Shown here one piece after another: positions 32,831 through 44,822 of a DNA stretch of 64,000 nucleotides. Source of the DNA: Trichobilharzia szidati. Its lineage: Eukaryota > Platyhelminthes > Trematoda > Strigeidida > Schistosomatidae. Where the stretch lies: NCBI GenBank assembly GCA_944472155.2, contig OX235279.1, positions 61,663,564 to 61,727,563 of the forward strand, written 5' to 3'. Position 1 is the first letter of the stretch, and every line of letters starts with the position of its first letter. Position numbers and translations under genes: made by a program. Under the pieces are notes generated by a model. The model searched no databases. It was not told the origin of the DNA and saw only the letters and a list, made by a program, of their open reading frames with translations.

Positions 32831-35800
32831 TTCTTCTTCAGTCCAGTCATGCACACTCTTGCAACGCTAGCCGTTCTCTGGGAGCTCGTTCAGGGTTCCA
32901 TAGGCGGCTAATTCTGACTTGAGCTGGCTGCTTATATCCACTTTTGGCTCCCTATTGTCTGTCCCTTCTGTACATCAACATCTTATCCGTGATTGTCTTC
33001 CAGGTTCCCATGTTGAATTACAGCCATGTCCCGTTCGAAATGACTGCCTATTATACGATATACGGTCGCGGGCTCAGTCAGCTTCCTCCTGGGGCATTTG
33101 GTGTTTTTCCCCACTGCGCAGGTATTTTGTTCAGTGGTCGTGGTTTATGTTTTATCCCATTTCGTATGGTGTTTCGCAAGTCATCCAGTTAAACTATAAT
33201 CAGCCTCTCTACATTTTTGAGGTATTTTACTGTCGTTGAAAGTGATTTCATTTCGCCCTACGATTAATCACGGTGGGGTTCGTGGCGCCACGTTGTTTTG
33301 TCTCTGTTATTGTTGTGCTGATTTACTCAGAATAGGTAATGCTTCACTAGTTTCTTTTAACTGATTACTTTGCTCATAGGGCATCGTTATGTGACTGGGC
33401 TTCCGAAGTTGAATGCTATAAGCAGGAGTATATGGAGTGTGTGTGATGCAGTAGGCAACGTTGCCCGCCGATACCAAATGTCACAATTCAACTTATTTCT
33501 AGTTTTGCAAACTGCCGCTATTACGCATTGTGACGATGATTTTTCCCTTTCCCACCAGTGACCAGTTCTTTGATGCTATGTACAACCATAGTTGTAGGTT
33601 CGGCTTCATCTTTCACCTAGCGGAACTCCTCTGGTGTTGCTAATTATTCGCTAACAACCAACATATGTGATAACAACATCTGTTTCACCTCCTTGTTTTA
33701 GTTCGTGATGACAGTGTAGGTAAGATTTTATCATTAAGTGGAGAATTTTCCCCACAAAACATTCATAGTTTAGCTAGCATTATCCGAATCTGTGGCAAAA
33801 GACTTCCCACGACAGTTTGTCCAATAGGTCACTTTTAGCCAATAGGCTAGCACTACGAGTGGGAATACTGAACACAGTCACAGAATACTCACGCCTGTCA
33901 CCCCTATTTCTCCTAAGGTTTGAAGAGCTATGCCGCTGGATGACAGGCTTTCGAAATACTGCCTCAAGGTTATTACCAGCAGTGTGTCAACAAGTAAATT
34001 GCACTACGACATTGATTTCTACTGTAAGTTTTGATTAGACTGCTAGTTTAAGAGTGTTCATGGGTTCTGGAGTTCTTGGCTGATCATCCTCGTTTGGATG
34101 TCTGTTATCTCCTTTCGAGGTAGCATTTCTGATCCCAGTTTGTCTGTTAATTATCTGTTAGATGCTCAAGTTTCCCTTCGGTAGCCCATCTGGTAAAATA
34201 GGGCTGGTACGGTATGTTTGGCAGATGCACTGGAACAACGAACAAGGACTGTGTAACGTAAAATATTGTACGCTGGTGGGATAGGCAGGTCACAGATGCA
34301 ATCTGCCCACTCCTTGGAGAAGATATTCATGAAGGCCTCATCATTTTTCGAGTCTACAAACTCAAAGATTTCACATATGTCCTCTTCATACACCTCCTAT
34401 GCTTATTGCGCCTACTGACTGGCATTACTGTTTTAGACTTAATGTTATTACTGCTTTCAAGTTTCTGCCTCTGTATCTCTCCATGAAGCAAGATATGGTG
34501 CAAGGGCAGGAAATATTTTACGACAGGCCTCCATAGCATAAGGCAGTGGTTGAGGGCTCTCTCCTTACATGTAAGGTATTCGGTAGATTGTCTATTTTTC
34601 TGCAATAATTTACTGTCTCCCTATATTTGCTTGAACATTTCTTACCAGTATTTCGCCTGCAACATGTTTGTGATAGACTAATTGACTGGTAACTGGTACC
34701 ATACTAGAACAACAGGTCAAAAGCATTTAAACGCCAGTTAAATATCTGGTTGCTTATTCCTTGCTCTGTGAGGATAAAGTGGCGTGTGCTACAAAAGTTT
34801 AACTCATTTTTGCAAACTCATTGTCACAGATATCTATACAGAAGCATGTAAATGAGGAATACCACTAATATCTCGAATATGATTGTTCGTGATATCCCCC
34901 ATGATTGCTTTCCTCGTGTCTAAAATCTTACGTAAATGTGTTATATCGTTTAAAGTGCCAGTTGATATCTTTAAGAAGTAGATGAATACATAATTATGTT
35001 CATCTGAAAAGCTGAAAAGAATACCAGTCGCATTGTCTTAGCTTCATGTTACAGCTATCACAGTTTAGCTTGCATAAAAATGTTTTATCCGATGTCTTGA
35101 AATCGGCTACGAATTCTGCTTGTTCTCTATTCAAAGCTGTGGTGTAGTTCATAATCACACCACTTTTTAGTTATGAAGCGTAGATAAAACATTATAACTG
35201 AGATGCTTAGATCTCAAGGCATTAGAAGCCAAACTTCCGTGAGTTCTATTCTCACTGATTTTCACAGTGAATGAAGTAAATATGACTGGTGAGGTAATTA
35301 TTGTAGTCAACAAAGGTGTGAATTACTTAGATGTTCAGCTAAACCGCTGATTCATGTTGGATATATGAATGATGATACCTCGACTGCTATCAACAGCAAA
35401 TTTGTGATGTTATTATCCTTTTATTAACCATGGATCAAGACTTGGGTCAACACTCATAATCTATGTCGAGGTTTGTCCCCTTAATGACTCGACCTTTCGA
35501 AGTCAGACTTCGACCATAGTATGTACATAAAAGAATGAAAATTGAAGCAAGACACTTAAGACTGCCGTGTTCTCTTACATCACCCTCAGAGTGGTGAATG
35601 CTAAGTGTACAATGCTTTTGCCATCTCTGCCTATCTTTAAATGGATTGCAACATCAACTGAATGATCCTGAACAAGCAAGCTTGATATATCACGGGGCTA
35701 GCTGGGAACCTTTTTGTATGAGTTAGGGGTCTAAGGACAAATGGTAGCTGTTTGGATAATCAGTAGGCATTAAACTATCTCAGACCAAACAATTAAGACC

Positions 35801-36440
35801 GTCTTCTGCAGCTCTGTACAAATCACAACTTATTTCTAACCACCACTAACTTTCGGCACAGCGCCACATAGTGACATCCCTTCGCCACTCATGCATACTC
35901 AAATAGATCACATTGCTATCCGCTGTCTATGGCGGTGTATATGGGACTATTACTCCTTCTTGAATAGCTGTCTGAATTGTAATCTTGCAAGTCGATAATC
36001 GTATTTGTTGCTAGAGAATGCTATTTAGAAGTATCTGTTAAATAGGTGTTCGCTCAGAGTTTATCAACATCGTCATAGCCCAATAACAGAACGTCTCATG
36101 TAAAGTACAGGTGGATGATGAGCTACCACCATTTCTAAACCCAGCGGTTAGACCAGTTTTCCTATCTAACCATTTCTCTTTCATTTCGCCATCGATGACA
36201 TTTTAAAGATAGCTTAGAATATGTTATGTGGTGGTATTAAGATTAATTGTCTAGAAAAAAACGTCTTAATCCCCAGTCTTTAAATGATATCGTCTTGCTG
36301 TGTGATAACAGGCCACGTAAGTTATCCATAATCACTTGGTGATTATAGTAAATATACCACTCCCTTCAAGTATATATTCAAAACTAATAGAGGTTCATAG
36401 CGTCACACACTTTGGCAGACGAAGTAGTCGCGTCCACTTA
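32831..36440. other. Unassigned, possibly old repeats
   Basis: Base composition is less AT-biased than in the flanks up to about 34.6 kb and both strands carry medium open frames (32919-33239 +, 34166-34605 -), which suggests worn transposon DNA next to the CR1 relic. From 34.7 to 36.4 kb I recognise nothing. Confidence 0.3.
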
Positions 36441-36451
36441 TGTGAGTAGTT

Positions 36452-36847
36452 GTGTGTGCTGGTGGAGACATGACGGATAAAATTTCTAGTCACATAGTAA
36501 AACCCAGGACGGCATGCTGCAACCTGGGACCCACCTGGCTCTCTTACACTGTTTCTCTGGCCGTCAAACGTCGAGTTTGCAATTCTTTGTTGCGCTCATT
36601 CTTGCCATATGCCCATTCATTGGCCCCTGAACTCAGGACCTTTAGCGACTTTGCGTGTCTAATTGTCTCCTCAGGGTTGCTTGCATCCGGTGGCGTCATC
36701 GTTTTATTAATTCCGAGATCATACATTGTGATCAATTTTATATTAGTTATTTTATTGGTTTATGCATGCTACTATTTTAGTCCTACAATACGTGCTAGCC
36801 CTAGGACGGGATTAGAAAGGTTGAGTAATAGTCAGCCCATTATGTAA
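36452..36847 (+). other. Open frame of unknown nature (131 codons)
   Basis: The reading frame includes a hydrophobic run, VIVLLIPRSYIVINFILVIL, that could span a membrane. The opposite strand also has an open frame (36735-36544) with a charged, coding-like composition. I cannot say which strand, if either, was coding. It has no splice context or family motif. It may be the 5' region of an old LINE, given the retroelement remains on both sides. Confidence 0.25.
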
Positions 36848-37631
36848 CGCCGTGAGATAAAGGACAGTAGTGCTGGGTTATCATCTGTTGGTCTATGAGT
36901 GCATGAAACTTAGGGACTAAAGACATTATCGTATATGGCTCAAAATCGAAATCAATAGGGAGAATGTTACAATTGGCTCTTTCCATCTCTTTCTGAAAGT
37001 AAGACGAAGTTATGAATGCTGATTTGAATAATCTCATATATTTTCGTTCTCTCAGTCTTTTATTTTTGTTGGCTTGTTTTGTGCAGTGTTCTGCCTCGTG
37101 CTCATACTGTACAAAGTTCATGTTTTCAAGTAAAAACAATTAGCAATGTTCGCCAGATGGTAAATGGTTAATTTAGAATATTGCCCAGATCCATATACAG
37201 TTGATGTCTATCACAGAAAAATGCAGTTACCAGCGGAATGAATGTTGTTCAGGGATGTGAAAGATTTGAAAATCTGATTCACTTTCGACACCAGTCCGAC
37301 ATCATGTTCGTCGCAAGAAAACAAGGGAGTACATAGAAAAATAAAATTTAACTCATTTTCACAAACTCACAGTCTAATAACATTACTTTTACGTATTCGT
37401 CATCGGATTTCCTTTAGTTTACATCATGTTTAGTCTCTACTGTTGCGTTATGGAAAGCCTGTTCCTTATCTTATTTCGCCTAACGTTTATGTCTCCTTTA
37501 ATGCCAAACTGCCTGTTCGTGTGAGTCGACTGTTCTAAAGTCGCAGTCGTTCAATTCTCCATTTTGTATTCTTACTTTGATATATATAGTAGATTACAAA
37601 CAGTGATTTGAAGTAATTTGTTGGGTGGTAG

Positions 37632-37695
37632 CTAGCAGTGGAATCCAGGATGCGCATTTCATTCCATTTGGGACCGAACCGTCAGCCAGATGTAT
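37632..37695 (-). ncRNA. Hammerhead ribozyme, schistosome type, mutated core
   Basis: In RNA sense (minus strand): stem I 5' strand ATCTGG, core CTGACGG, a stem II region, GAAA (37660-37657), a short self-complementary stem III ATGCGCAT, then C17 at 37649 with the expected cut between 37649 and 37648, and stem I 3' strand CTGGAT. The universal core is CUGANGA...GAAA; here A9 is G, which should cripple catalysis. Stem I pairs fully with two G-T wobbles. The stem II segment is four bases longer than the well-studied S. mansoni ribozyme. Confidence 0.72.
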
Positions 37696-37735
37696 CTGCA
37701 CTCCCCAGTGAGCGATGATTTTCCAGCTGGGGGAT

Positions 37736-37799
37736 GTACATCCAGATGACGAGTCAGTCCCAAATAGGATGAAATGTGCATCCTAGATTCCACTGCTAG
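37736..37799 (+). ncRNA. Hammerhead ribozyme, schistosome type, mutated core
   Basis: Layout: stem I 5' strand ATCCAG (37741-37745 with the preceding A), core ATGACGA (37746-37752), stem II with loop to 37770, GAAA 37771-37774, stem III ATGTGCAT, C17 at 37782 with the expected cut before 37783, stem I 3' strand CTAGAT, then CACTGCTAG. The first core base, C3, is A, which loses the essential C3-G8 pair. One C-A mismatch lies in stem I. The same four-base extension of stem II is seen as in the minus-strand unit, so both belong to one subfamily. Confidence 0.75.
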
Positions 37800-38439
37800 T
37801 CACCATCCACCAAATTACTGCAAATCAAATCCTCAGACAGACAGAGTCAGACATCATTGGGGCATCCTCACAAGGAGCTGACATGTCAACAAAGACCGAA
37901 CATTTCGGTTCAAAGGAAAAATCCAAATTGAATTAAATAACAAATAGTGATGTTTGCCGCATTTTAATCATTCGCATATCATAGCAGTGCTGCTTTAGGT
38001 GAACTTTAAGTGAACTTCCGGTAATAACTCACTAGATCATCGGAATTGTGACGTATTACGGTAGTTCAGTGAATTTTCCGCACTCCACTACCTTATTTAT
38101 TAGTAAACGTATACAATTTAGACAAGTGATATATATAAGGAAATCGAGTGATTCTCAACCAGCCCACTTCTGATATCATGGGAGGAAAACAGAGCTTTAG
38201 CTCCACATATCTACTGTACTCTGCTTGTCATAACTTTGACCAACCCTAAGTTTGCTTAAAATCTTTCATTTCCTATTAAGATGAAATTCGGCACATCATC
38301 CACATTTCGTTTGCCCAATTTGTCACTTTCCACTTAGTTTTCGCCCAAAAACCTTGCATGTGTTGTCACCTGAAGGCCCCTAGGTGCATGCATCATTTCC
38401 TTTCTCATATTCATTGGGACAAGGGTTCTCCTTTTGCTT

Positions 38440-39400
38440 GTTGACTGCTTGTTCCTTGTAGTTTGTTCTTTTCGAACATCGATCTGACGTTCACCGCCGA
38501 AGCAGGGGAGGAAGCTGTTGATGAAAGTCTGAAGCTCATTTGGAATGCTCTCGATAACTCACCTACCAAGTATCTGGAGTATACGGATGAATACTAGCTC
38601 TGGAAAGTCAAATCTTGTTCCTTTTGATAAGTGCTGTAGGTTTCCATGTTGATTTCAGATCCGTGAATTTCTGTCTCACTCTACCACTCATGCTGTTGAC
38701 ATTTTCATCTTTCTAGTCAGAACAATGCCAACAAAGCGATGGGAATAGATAAACCTTTTGAAATTACTATCGTTGTTGATCATTGGTGTCGTTGGTTGCT
38801 CCGTATTCTCATCGTATCTCTCATCTCTTTGTTCATCTTAATTTTTGTCTTTGTCAACTCACTAGTCAGCTTGCCGGTTTCTGCTAGTGAATCTCCGAGG
38901 TTGAGCAACATAATGCAAAAGTTATCCATAAAATATCAGTCTTCTGTAGTCTTCATGTCGATTCAGAGTATACCTATCTTCTCATCGCAGACGATCAGTC
39001 ACATGGTCCAGTCAACCATGATTAGGAATGTTGTTGATGATGATGGAAAGCCTTGTGTCACTTGATGTAAGTATAAGTATCATATCAACTTGATATGATT
39101 ATGAGCAATAGTTTATGCTCGAAACGTCTTCAGTTAATATTACTGTACAACACTGTGTGATTTATCAAAATAAAATCTTATCCTTGTGTCACTTCTTTCT
39201 TCACTTCAAACGCTTCAGTATACTCAATTTTATGGGCCATTTGGCATGGGTCATCATCATGCAGCTGCTGCATCAGGTCTATCAATGTTCTCAGCACTGT
39301 AACCGGTAGTGTCGAGATGACCATCAAGTTGCTTCACGATCGAATCTGTCAAAAGGCCTCCTCAAAGTCGATGTTGACCGAGCAACATCTATTAAAACAC
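38440..39400 (-). pseudogene. RTE/SR2-like LINE relic
   Basis: Read on the minus strand with several frame changes. A NIDFEEAF block near 39350 (motif A, FIDFEKAFDSV type) is followed by RHY-like and LIDLMQQL sequence. Then comes VTQGFPSSSTTFLIMVDWTM at about 39060-39000 (motif B, VRQGCPLSP type), a TEDxYFMDNF block where LDFADDLALL should be (motif C lost), and NELQTFINSFLP at about 38540 (the QTFINSCLRKIL block near the C-terminus). The order and spacing are those of SR2-type elements. It is old and non-functional. Confidence 0.55.
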
Positions 39401-39763
39401 GAAGAATACTACTTTAAAGTGGGGTTTTTATTTCAGGATATATATTGCCAAACCAATATGCATGTTTTCCTAACCAGGAACTGGAATTATTGGCCGAAAT
39501 CAACATTATAACGTGTCAAGTTGTGGTGCATAACTGAGTGCCACCAGATTGACGAGTTCACCGAAGTCCACCATTGACTGTCGTCTAAAAGTAGCGTTAT
39601 GGCAATCATGTAGATATAACAATAACTGCAGCATCAGTAAATATGAAGACTTGGCCAAATCGCAGACGTTTCACCTGCCTTCCTATGCACCACTCGTGAG
39701 TTCCCTTGATCTTCTCCAAACGAACACCGAATTTCGCACCAGCGTTGATTAGATAATGAATCC

Positions 39764-40560
39764 ATGCAGTTACATGTGTTATTAAAGGTTTGGTCTAATA
39801 CCACTGGCTATGGTTATTTCTATAAAGTCATTACAGAGTACCACCGCTACTGTGGACTAATGGGTTCAAGGAATATTTCTTCACAAATATGGAAGAATAA
39901 GGCAAAACATGTCAAAACTGGACTTTTGGCAGCAGCGTCCACAGTAGATCATACCGAAATTTATTTTATAGGGTTGTTATTTGAGAATCTGAAGGCGAAT
40001 TTTTTCAATATTCATCATGTGCCTTATTATGTACGAATTGTTAAAATCTGTCAAGTGGTACTTCCCGCTTGGTTTGGTGGGGGTGCGGATGGTTGGGATA
40101 GGTCTTCAACTATGCAGTGATCCTAGTAACTGCCATCTATCCTTTTTGTTCCAAATCTTACTCCATATATTGTCGCTTTATTTTCTGCTTTGTCGTTATG
40201 CGTCGGCAACTGGATGGTTTTGCCAGCCCATGCATTTCGGATCGCGAATATGTAAAGCTTCAGTATGGTCGTAAAATAGCCCAGGATACGTGTCTCTTAG
40301 CAAGTGTTAAAACTCCGGATTGGTCACAGGCTTCTCCTGCTTTCATTGGTAAACACAATATCGTACCTTGCACCGTGACAACTAATTCGGGAAATTCATC
40401 GCTGAAGATGTATCCATACTCTGTGTACTCATGTAAGTCCGGGCATATGTGCATTTTGAAGCGCTTCACTCTATATTTAAATGTATGTGTAGTTATGTTG
40501 ACTTCTTTATGGCATTTCTGTGTTCTCAAAATCGACAAATGGAATGAACCTATTTTTTAA
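39764..40560 (+). pseudogene. Two overlapping frames with possible START-domain likeness
   Basis: Frames 39764-40120 and 40117-40560 overlap with a one-base shift. The second reads CISDREYVKLQYGRK, QDTCLLASVKTPDW, AFIGKHNIVPCTVT in the order and spacing of START lipid-transfer domains (S.RDFV.L..., then a ...FVR..N.PCG block), and the first ends with a GWDRSS that could echo the WDKS block. If right, this is a frameshifted copy of a StAR-related lipid-binding gene, perhaps retrocopied, as no introns are seen. The likeness is weak and by eye. It could instead be an unknown repeat ORF. Confidence 0.25.
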
Positions 40561-42539
40561 TGATTGTCAGATTTATTGTTACTTAAAAAGTACATGGAAT
40601 TTTGGGTTGTGTAATACTGGAGGCCTTCTCCGTCCTAATGTGGGAGGTCTGACTGATTTTGGGCTTGTGATATTACAGTATACTTGTCCATGTGCAATTC
40701 CCTGTTTATAGTCATTAGTTGCTACACCAGTATACAAATCTTTCTGGCATACGTCACATGTATGGCAGTGTGAGGAACTGTTCCTATTTAATTGTTGTAC
40801 CTGGGCTTACATGTAACGGTGCCCACGAATTATACTGCCTGTGACCACTTTCCTCACAGGTCATACTTTACCAGAAATTACTCAGTGAATCATTTCTAAC
40901 CTCAGCCGTTATTAGTCTTTCTTCAAGGTTATGCGTAACTGTATTATTATGAATATACGTCTAGCTATGCACTTTGAGTATAAATAACAGACAATAAAAA
41001 TGTCGTTTAAGAGATAGACACAAGACTTTATAGCTGTTTTTCATCTTAAGTAGTGAATGATTTTTCTAATACTTAGACTAGTTATGGTGTTCGTAATGAA
41101 ATTAAATGATTAGCGCCAGGGAAAATCAAGTAATCAGCAGAGAAGTAATAACGATATGCACTACTCAAACTTTCTATTAGAACTTTGTAAGTGTTAATTT
41201 TACTTTCAGCCTGAACCTTCCAGGTGAGTGGTTCACTGTAGCAGATAGGCAACATAAGAGCATACTATCTTCATGTGGTGTATTCCAAGGATTTACTGGA
41301 GTGTACTGTGAAATATCCAAAAAGCTTTCCTTACGTTTCTTGAATTCGTAATATTTTGTGTGGTTTACAATAATATCCGTTTATTCGTAATTCAGTTTAA
41401 GGTGTCGTTTTGTATTTATCCTAGTTATGTAGCTTAATTCATATGTACACGTGGTTTGTTCAATGCTGCAGTTAATTCTCCTCGTTATCTTGTAGGCGCT
41501 TGCCAGTCTGATCCTAATCGGTGTCATAAGTACCGACCAAACTACTTGAGGCATCGCTGTCTTTCGGGTCCAACTGTTGCCATGCTTCTTCCAACTGCGG
41601 CTCATGAGTCTGCGGCTTTCTCGCGCACTGCTGGCCAGTCCTCGGTCTTTGAAAACTGTGGTCGTGTGGTGACGAATCAGTCTATCCCCCTGTCTCATAT
41701 ATTAATTTCACATCCTCCAGGATCTAAAGTAACATCAAACGTATCGCACTTGAGTATGTGCCATTCACCATTCTCTCATTCTTCAACGAATCCCTTTGAT
41801 CCACATCATTTGTTTAATACTGATTTCCACTCGGCTCACGTATCACGTTTCGCTTTTAGCTAGAATTTTTAAAAATATATTAATATCAGCATTGCATTTC
41901 TAAATGTTGTTGTGCACGTCACTTTCCTAAATTATTATGATCTCATCCTTTGCATTTAATCATTGGATGGTATGTTATTCCGTATCTTTATGTATCTTTC
42001 ACTAATATTTCACTAATATTCCGCTTGGTTTTATTTAATTTATTGTATGAATAATGTTTGTTACTTCTGACTAGGCTTTTTACTATTTTTATTAGCGTTT
42101 TCATTCATTCCACACTGAGCTTTGTTTTTTTGGTGACGAATTATTTTTGGATACTTTGACATCAGTGTTCCATCATGTATAACTAAATTTGTCCTACTCA
42201 GTTGCTTCGATCTTAGGTTTTACAAAAGTGGTATTCCAATGTTTTTATACGTATGCTTTCTTTAATTATCCTTTTACTTTGTTCATATTTATTAATATAC
42301 GTGGTATTTATTGTACTTTAACAGTCCATTTTTATAATTTCTCTAAAACTAACTGCACATTTTAATTTATTTCTTAGCTATCGCTTTTAATTTATCTAAA
42401 ATCGTCTGATCTCTACTTCCACATGTTATATTAAATGAAGTGATTACTGTGAAACTCCGAATTGTTTTACATAGCTGTGTATTTATTTTTGAAATGCATA
42501 TTTTGCATTATTTTCTGCTTCAGTAGTGGGAATTAATAT
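40561..42539. other. Unassigned stretch
   Basis: It contains a 135-codon open frame on + (41456-41863), rich in Ser, His and Pro, with an equally long open frame on the opposite strand (41698-41381). Neither has motifs or splice context. From 41.87 to 42.5 kb the DNA is AT-rich and featureless. Confidence 0.3.
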
Positions 42540-43290
42540 AGTAAGACCTAATCAGTAACGTTAGGCGTGCATCTTTTTCCAAGTATTTGAGTTTTCAACG
42601 TAAGATTTTACACAAGTGCACCCATTCAAGTTCCCACACTCCGTGTAGCACACTGACGTAGAAAAAAGAACTACATTGATTGGAAACATACGGGATAAAG
42701 AATAGGAACATGGAGAAATAGGAGGACCTAATTGATCTAGGCGATTGCAAAAAGTAAATGCATCTGTGCCACAGAACAATTTTGAGTTATCTCACTAATA
42801 GTCTCAAGCCGTTAGTTCTTAGCTTCTGTTCCTACCTCACTACGTGGCTGAAACCGACAGTCAAAGACTTCATGGAATCATACCAGTTCTGATTTGACCA
42901 CCCCTTGTTCTTTTCCGACCAAATCCTATGTCAGTTAACATTAATCGACGAGGGAGGCTATGGTTCGGCATACGTAACACCTAGCTTTCTCCATTGATTC
43001 AACTTCGAAACCATTGTTTTACCTACTCTTTTTGTCTAACACTTCGCCTGACTTCGATAGTACCTTGCCATACCTCCAAAGACTAGTTTCTTCATATGTT
43101 TCACTTTCAACGGCCACGTCTCGCAGATATAAAATAGGACAGGGCGAACTGCTGCGCAGTGCACATGTCCTATGACCGTTCGTCGGATATCGTTTACGAC
43201 AGGTGTGATGTATTTGGTAAAAGCCACACAATATTTCTTTATCCTCGCTGAGGTTTCGTCGGCATTGAATTGTATCATTCTTGGTTCCAG
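42540..43290 (-). pseudogene. 3' end of an APE-type LINE
   Basis: The minus strand opens with GHVHCAAVRPVLFYICETWP and LKVKHMKKL, matching the VLLYGSETWPLRVEDxxxL block of the LINE at 54435-57520. It then degrades through NQWRK... and keeps the 3' UTR signature 'gtgtgctacacggagtgtgg' near 42650, seen again as 'tgtgctacatggagtgtgg' at about 57460. It is a 5'-truncated copy of the same family. Confidence 0.65.
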
Positions 43291-43456
43291 AGATTCAGGA
43301 GAACAGACACCTACAGTTGTCTACAGACTACGGCACTGGTCTTGAAAAGCTCTAAATAAGTTATCAGACAAGCTTGTGTGGCAATTCAGAAATAAGTTAT
43401 GTTGTCGTTTTCCAATCTTTTGAGTTCCGATCATGCGAGATTTAGGTGTCCGCCGT

Positions 43457-43522
43457 TCAGAAGTCGGAAACGAACTATGTGGGTTGTTGGCAAGCATTCT
43501 ACCACTGAACCACCGGCTCGCA
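43457..43522 (-). repeat. tRNA-Gly-like pseudogene or SINE head
   Basis: The minus strand reads GCCGGTGGTTCAGTGG then TAGAATGCTTGCC, very close to the 5' half of a metazoan tRNA-Gly (box A region and D arm), followed by ACAACCC and a weak box B (AGTTCGTTTCC). The anticodon arm does not form and the acceptor ends do not pair, so it is not a functional tRNA. Confidence 0.5.
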
Positions 43523-44391
43523 TGTCTTCGGTTAAACATCTAGTGAAGAAATACTCGAGGAAAATGGTGACTTTGCCAACAAGAGTATTGTGTCTGTGCC
43601 GAGCATGTTGTTTCTAACTGCTGATATTAGTAATTTATCGTCTTTGCGAGGAAATAAATGTTGACGAGCTAGTCTCTTCATTCTTATGACTAGGAAATAT
43701 TGGTTTTGTGATAAACTGGTGTTTAGAAGCCGAAAAATGCAATACATCTGCTGGGTGTTTATCCAGGGTACCTTGGCAACACTATTTTTCATGATTTTGA
43801 ACGTAATGACTTTTTTTAACGGGAAACTAAATCTTCCAATTCAGTTTACTTGGCGAGTTCCGACATCCGTAGTTAGTATTTGAACAATAATCCCTGTTAT
43901 TCTTGTGATTATATTCTATCAATAATGGTCAGGTGTTAAGTATTGAAGAAAGTAATCTATAGTCTGTCTAATTCACATTATCAACCTATTCCAGCTGCCG
44001 GTTGTGCGCTTATGTCTAATCGGCATACCTTGTGTATCGAATACAGAAGGGTTAGGCTACAATGTATGGACTTTAACGTAAGGTGTGTCCTTGATTGAAC
44101 CTGTTCCAGTAAAAGACAAAAGCACAACTAAGACTTCATTTTACTCTTCTCTATTCTAATCACAGACACATACAGGGAGTTAATATGTAAAATGTTACTT
44201 TTATGGAAACGCTAACAAGATAAGTTCGAAAAGAAAGCGAGAGTTGAAAATATCCAGAAATATTTTGACGTCGAAGAAAATACAGTTAGTTTTAGTAATT
44301 CTTGTTTACATGAAAAAGCAGTACGTTGAATTTGTGAATCATAAGTGTATAATTTGAAAATGCGGCTTTTCCAAAACAAAATACTTGCAAA

Positions 44392-44822
44392 TCAAACATA
44401 ATTAATTTTAGATTTTTCTGGAATATTTGAAGTTGTATCACCAGCTGCTTGTGATGTTTGTGTGGTTAATGTTCTCTTGCTTGTATTTATGCTTGTTATG
44501 GTTACTGGTACCACAAACACTGACGATGTTGTCTTTGTGATTTTAAGGAAAGAGTTTTTCTCATCTGAAGACTTTTCTTCAAATTCGTTGGGCTTTAACA
44601 CAATAGTCCCTGTAACTTTTTGCCCAGTTCTACTTTGACTTGATTGGAACTCAGATTTCTGACTAGTTGGTGATTTATGCTCGTCATCACCACTCACTTC
44701 TGGTACAATCGCAGAGTCGATCTCAGAAAGCCTTTCATTGGTTTGCAACTTGGGTGCTGGCACTCTTATTAGTGTAGCTAATTCCTGACGTGCTCGTACA
44801 CGCGCGTGTAGATAAGGAGCAC
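44392..44822 (-). CDS. Terminal exon of a large gene, tentatively UNC80-like
   Basis: It starts after a CTTTTTTAG acceptor (44823) with two bases that complete the glycine codon split with 45912-46105. It reads APYLHARVRARQELATLIRV and then about 120 Ser/Thr/Lys-rich residues to a TGA at 44394-44392. The basic head looks folded or conserved, and the tail low-complexity and probably disordered. The exon gives the C-terminus of the protein built from the exons at 45912-62419. No AATAAA was found close downstream on this strand. The family is discussed under the exon at 61732. Confidence 0.7.

Larger units (their letters stand above)
37592..37915. repeat. Head-to-head pair of hammerhead-bearing S-alpha-like units
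   Basis: The stretch is a large imperfect inverted repeat centred near 37715. The right arm reads outward on + (37722-37915): hammerhead, then 'caccatccaccaaattactg', 'cctcagacagacagagtcag' and a tail with 'gaccgaacatttcggttcaa'. The left arm reads outward on - (about 37715-37592): hammerhead, then 'accacccaacaaattac', after which similarity ends. These match what I remember of the schistosome S-alpha short interspersed repeat, whose transcripts carry a hammerhead. The left unit is shortened at its distal end. Confidence 0.75.

Noticed and set aside
36452..36847. Membrane protein gene
   Set aside because: The hydrophobic run may be chance in a frame whose complement is also open; kept only as an unclassified ORF.
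41456..41863. 135-codon ORF on + as a gene
   Set aside because: The opposite strand is open over almost the same length, there is no motif, and no splice or poly(A) context supports either strand.
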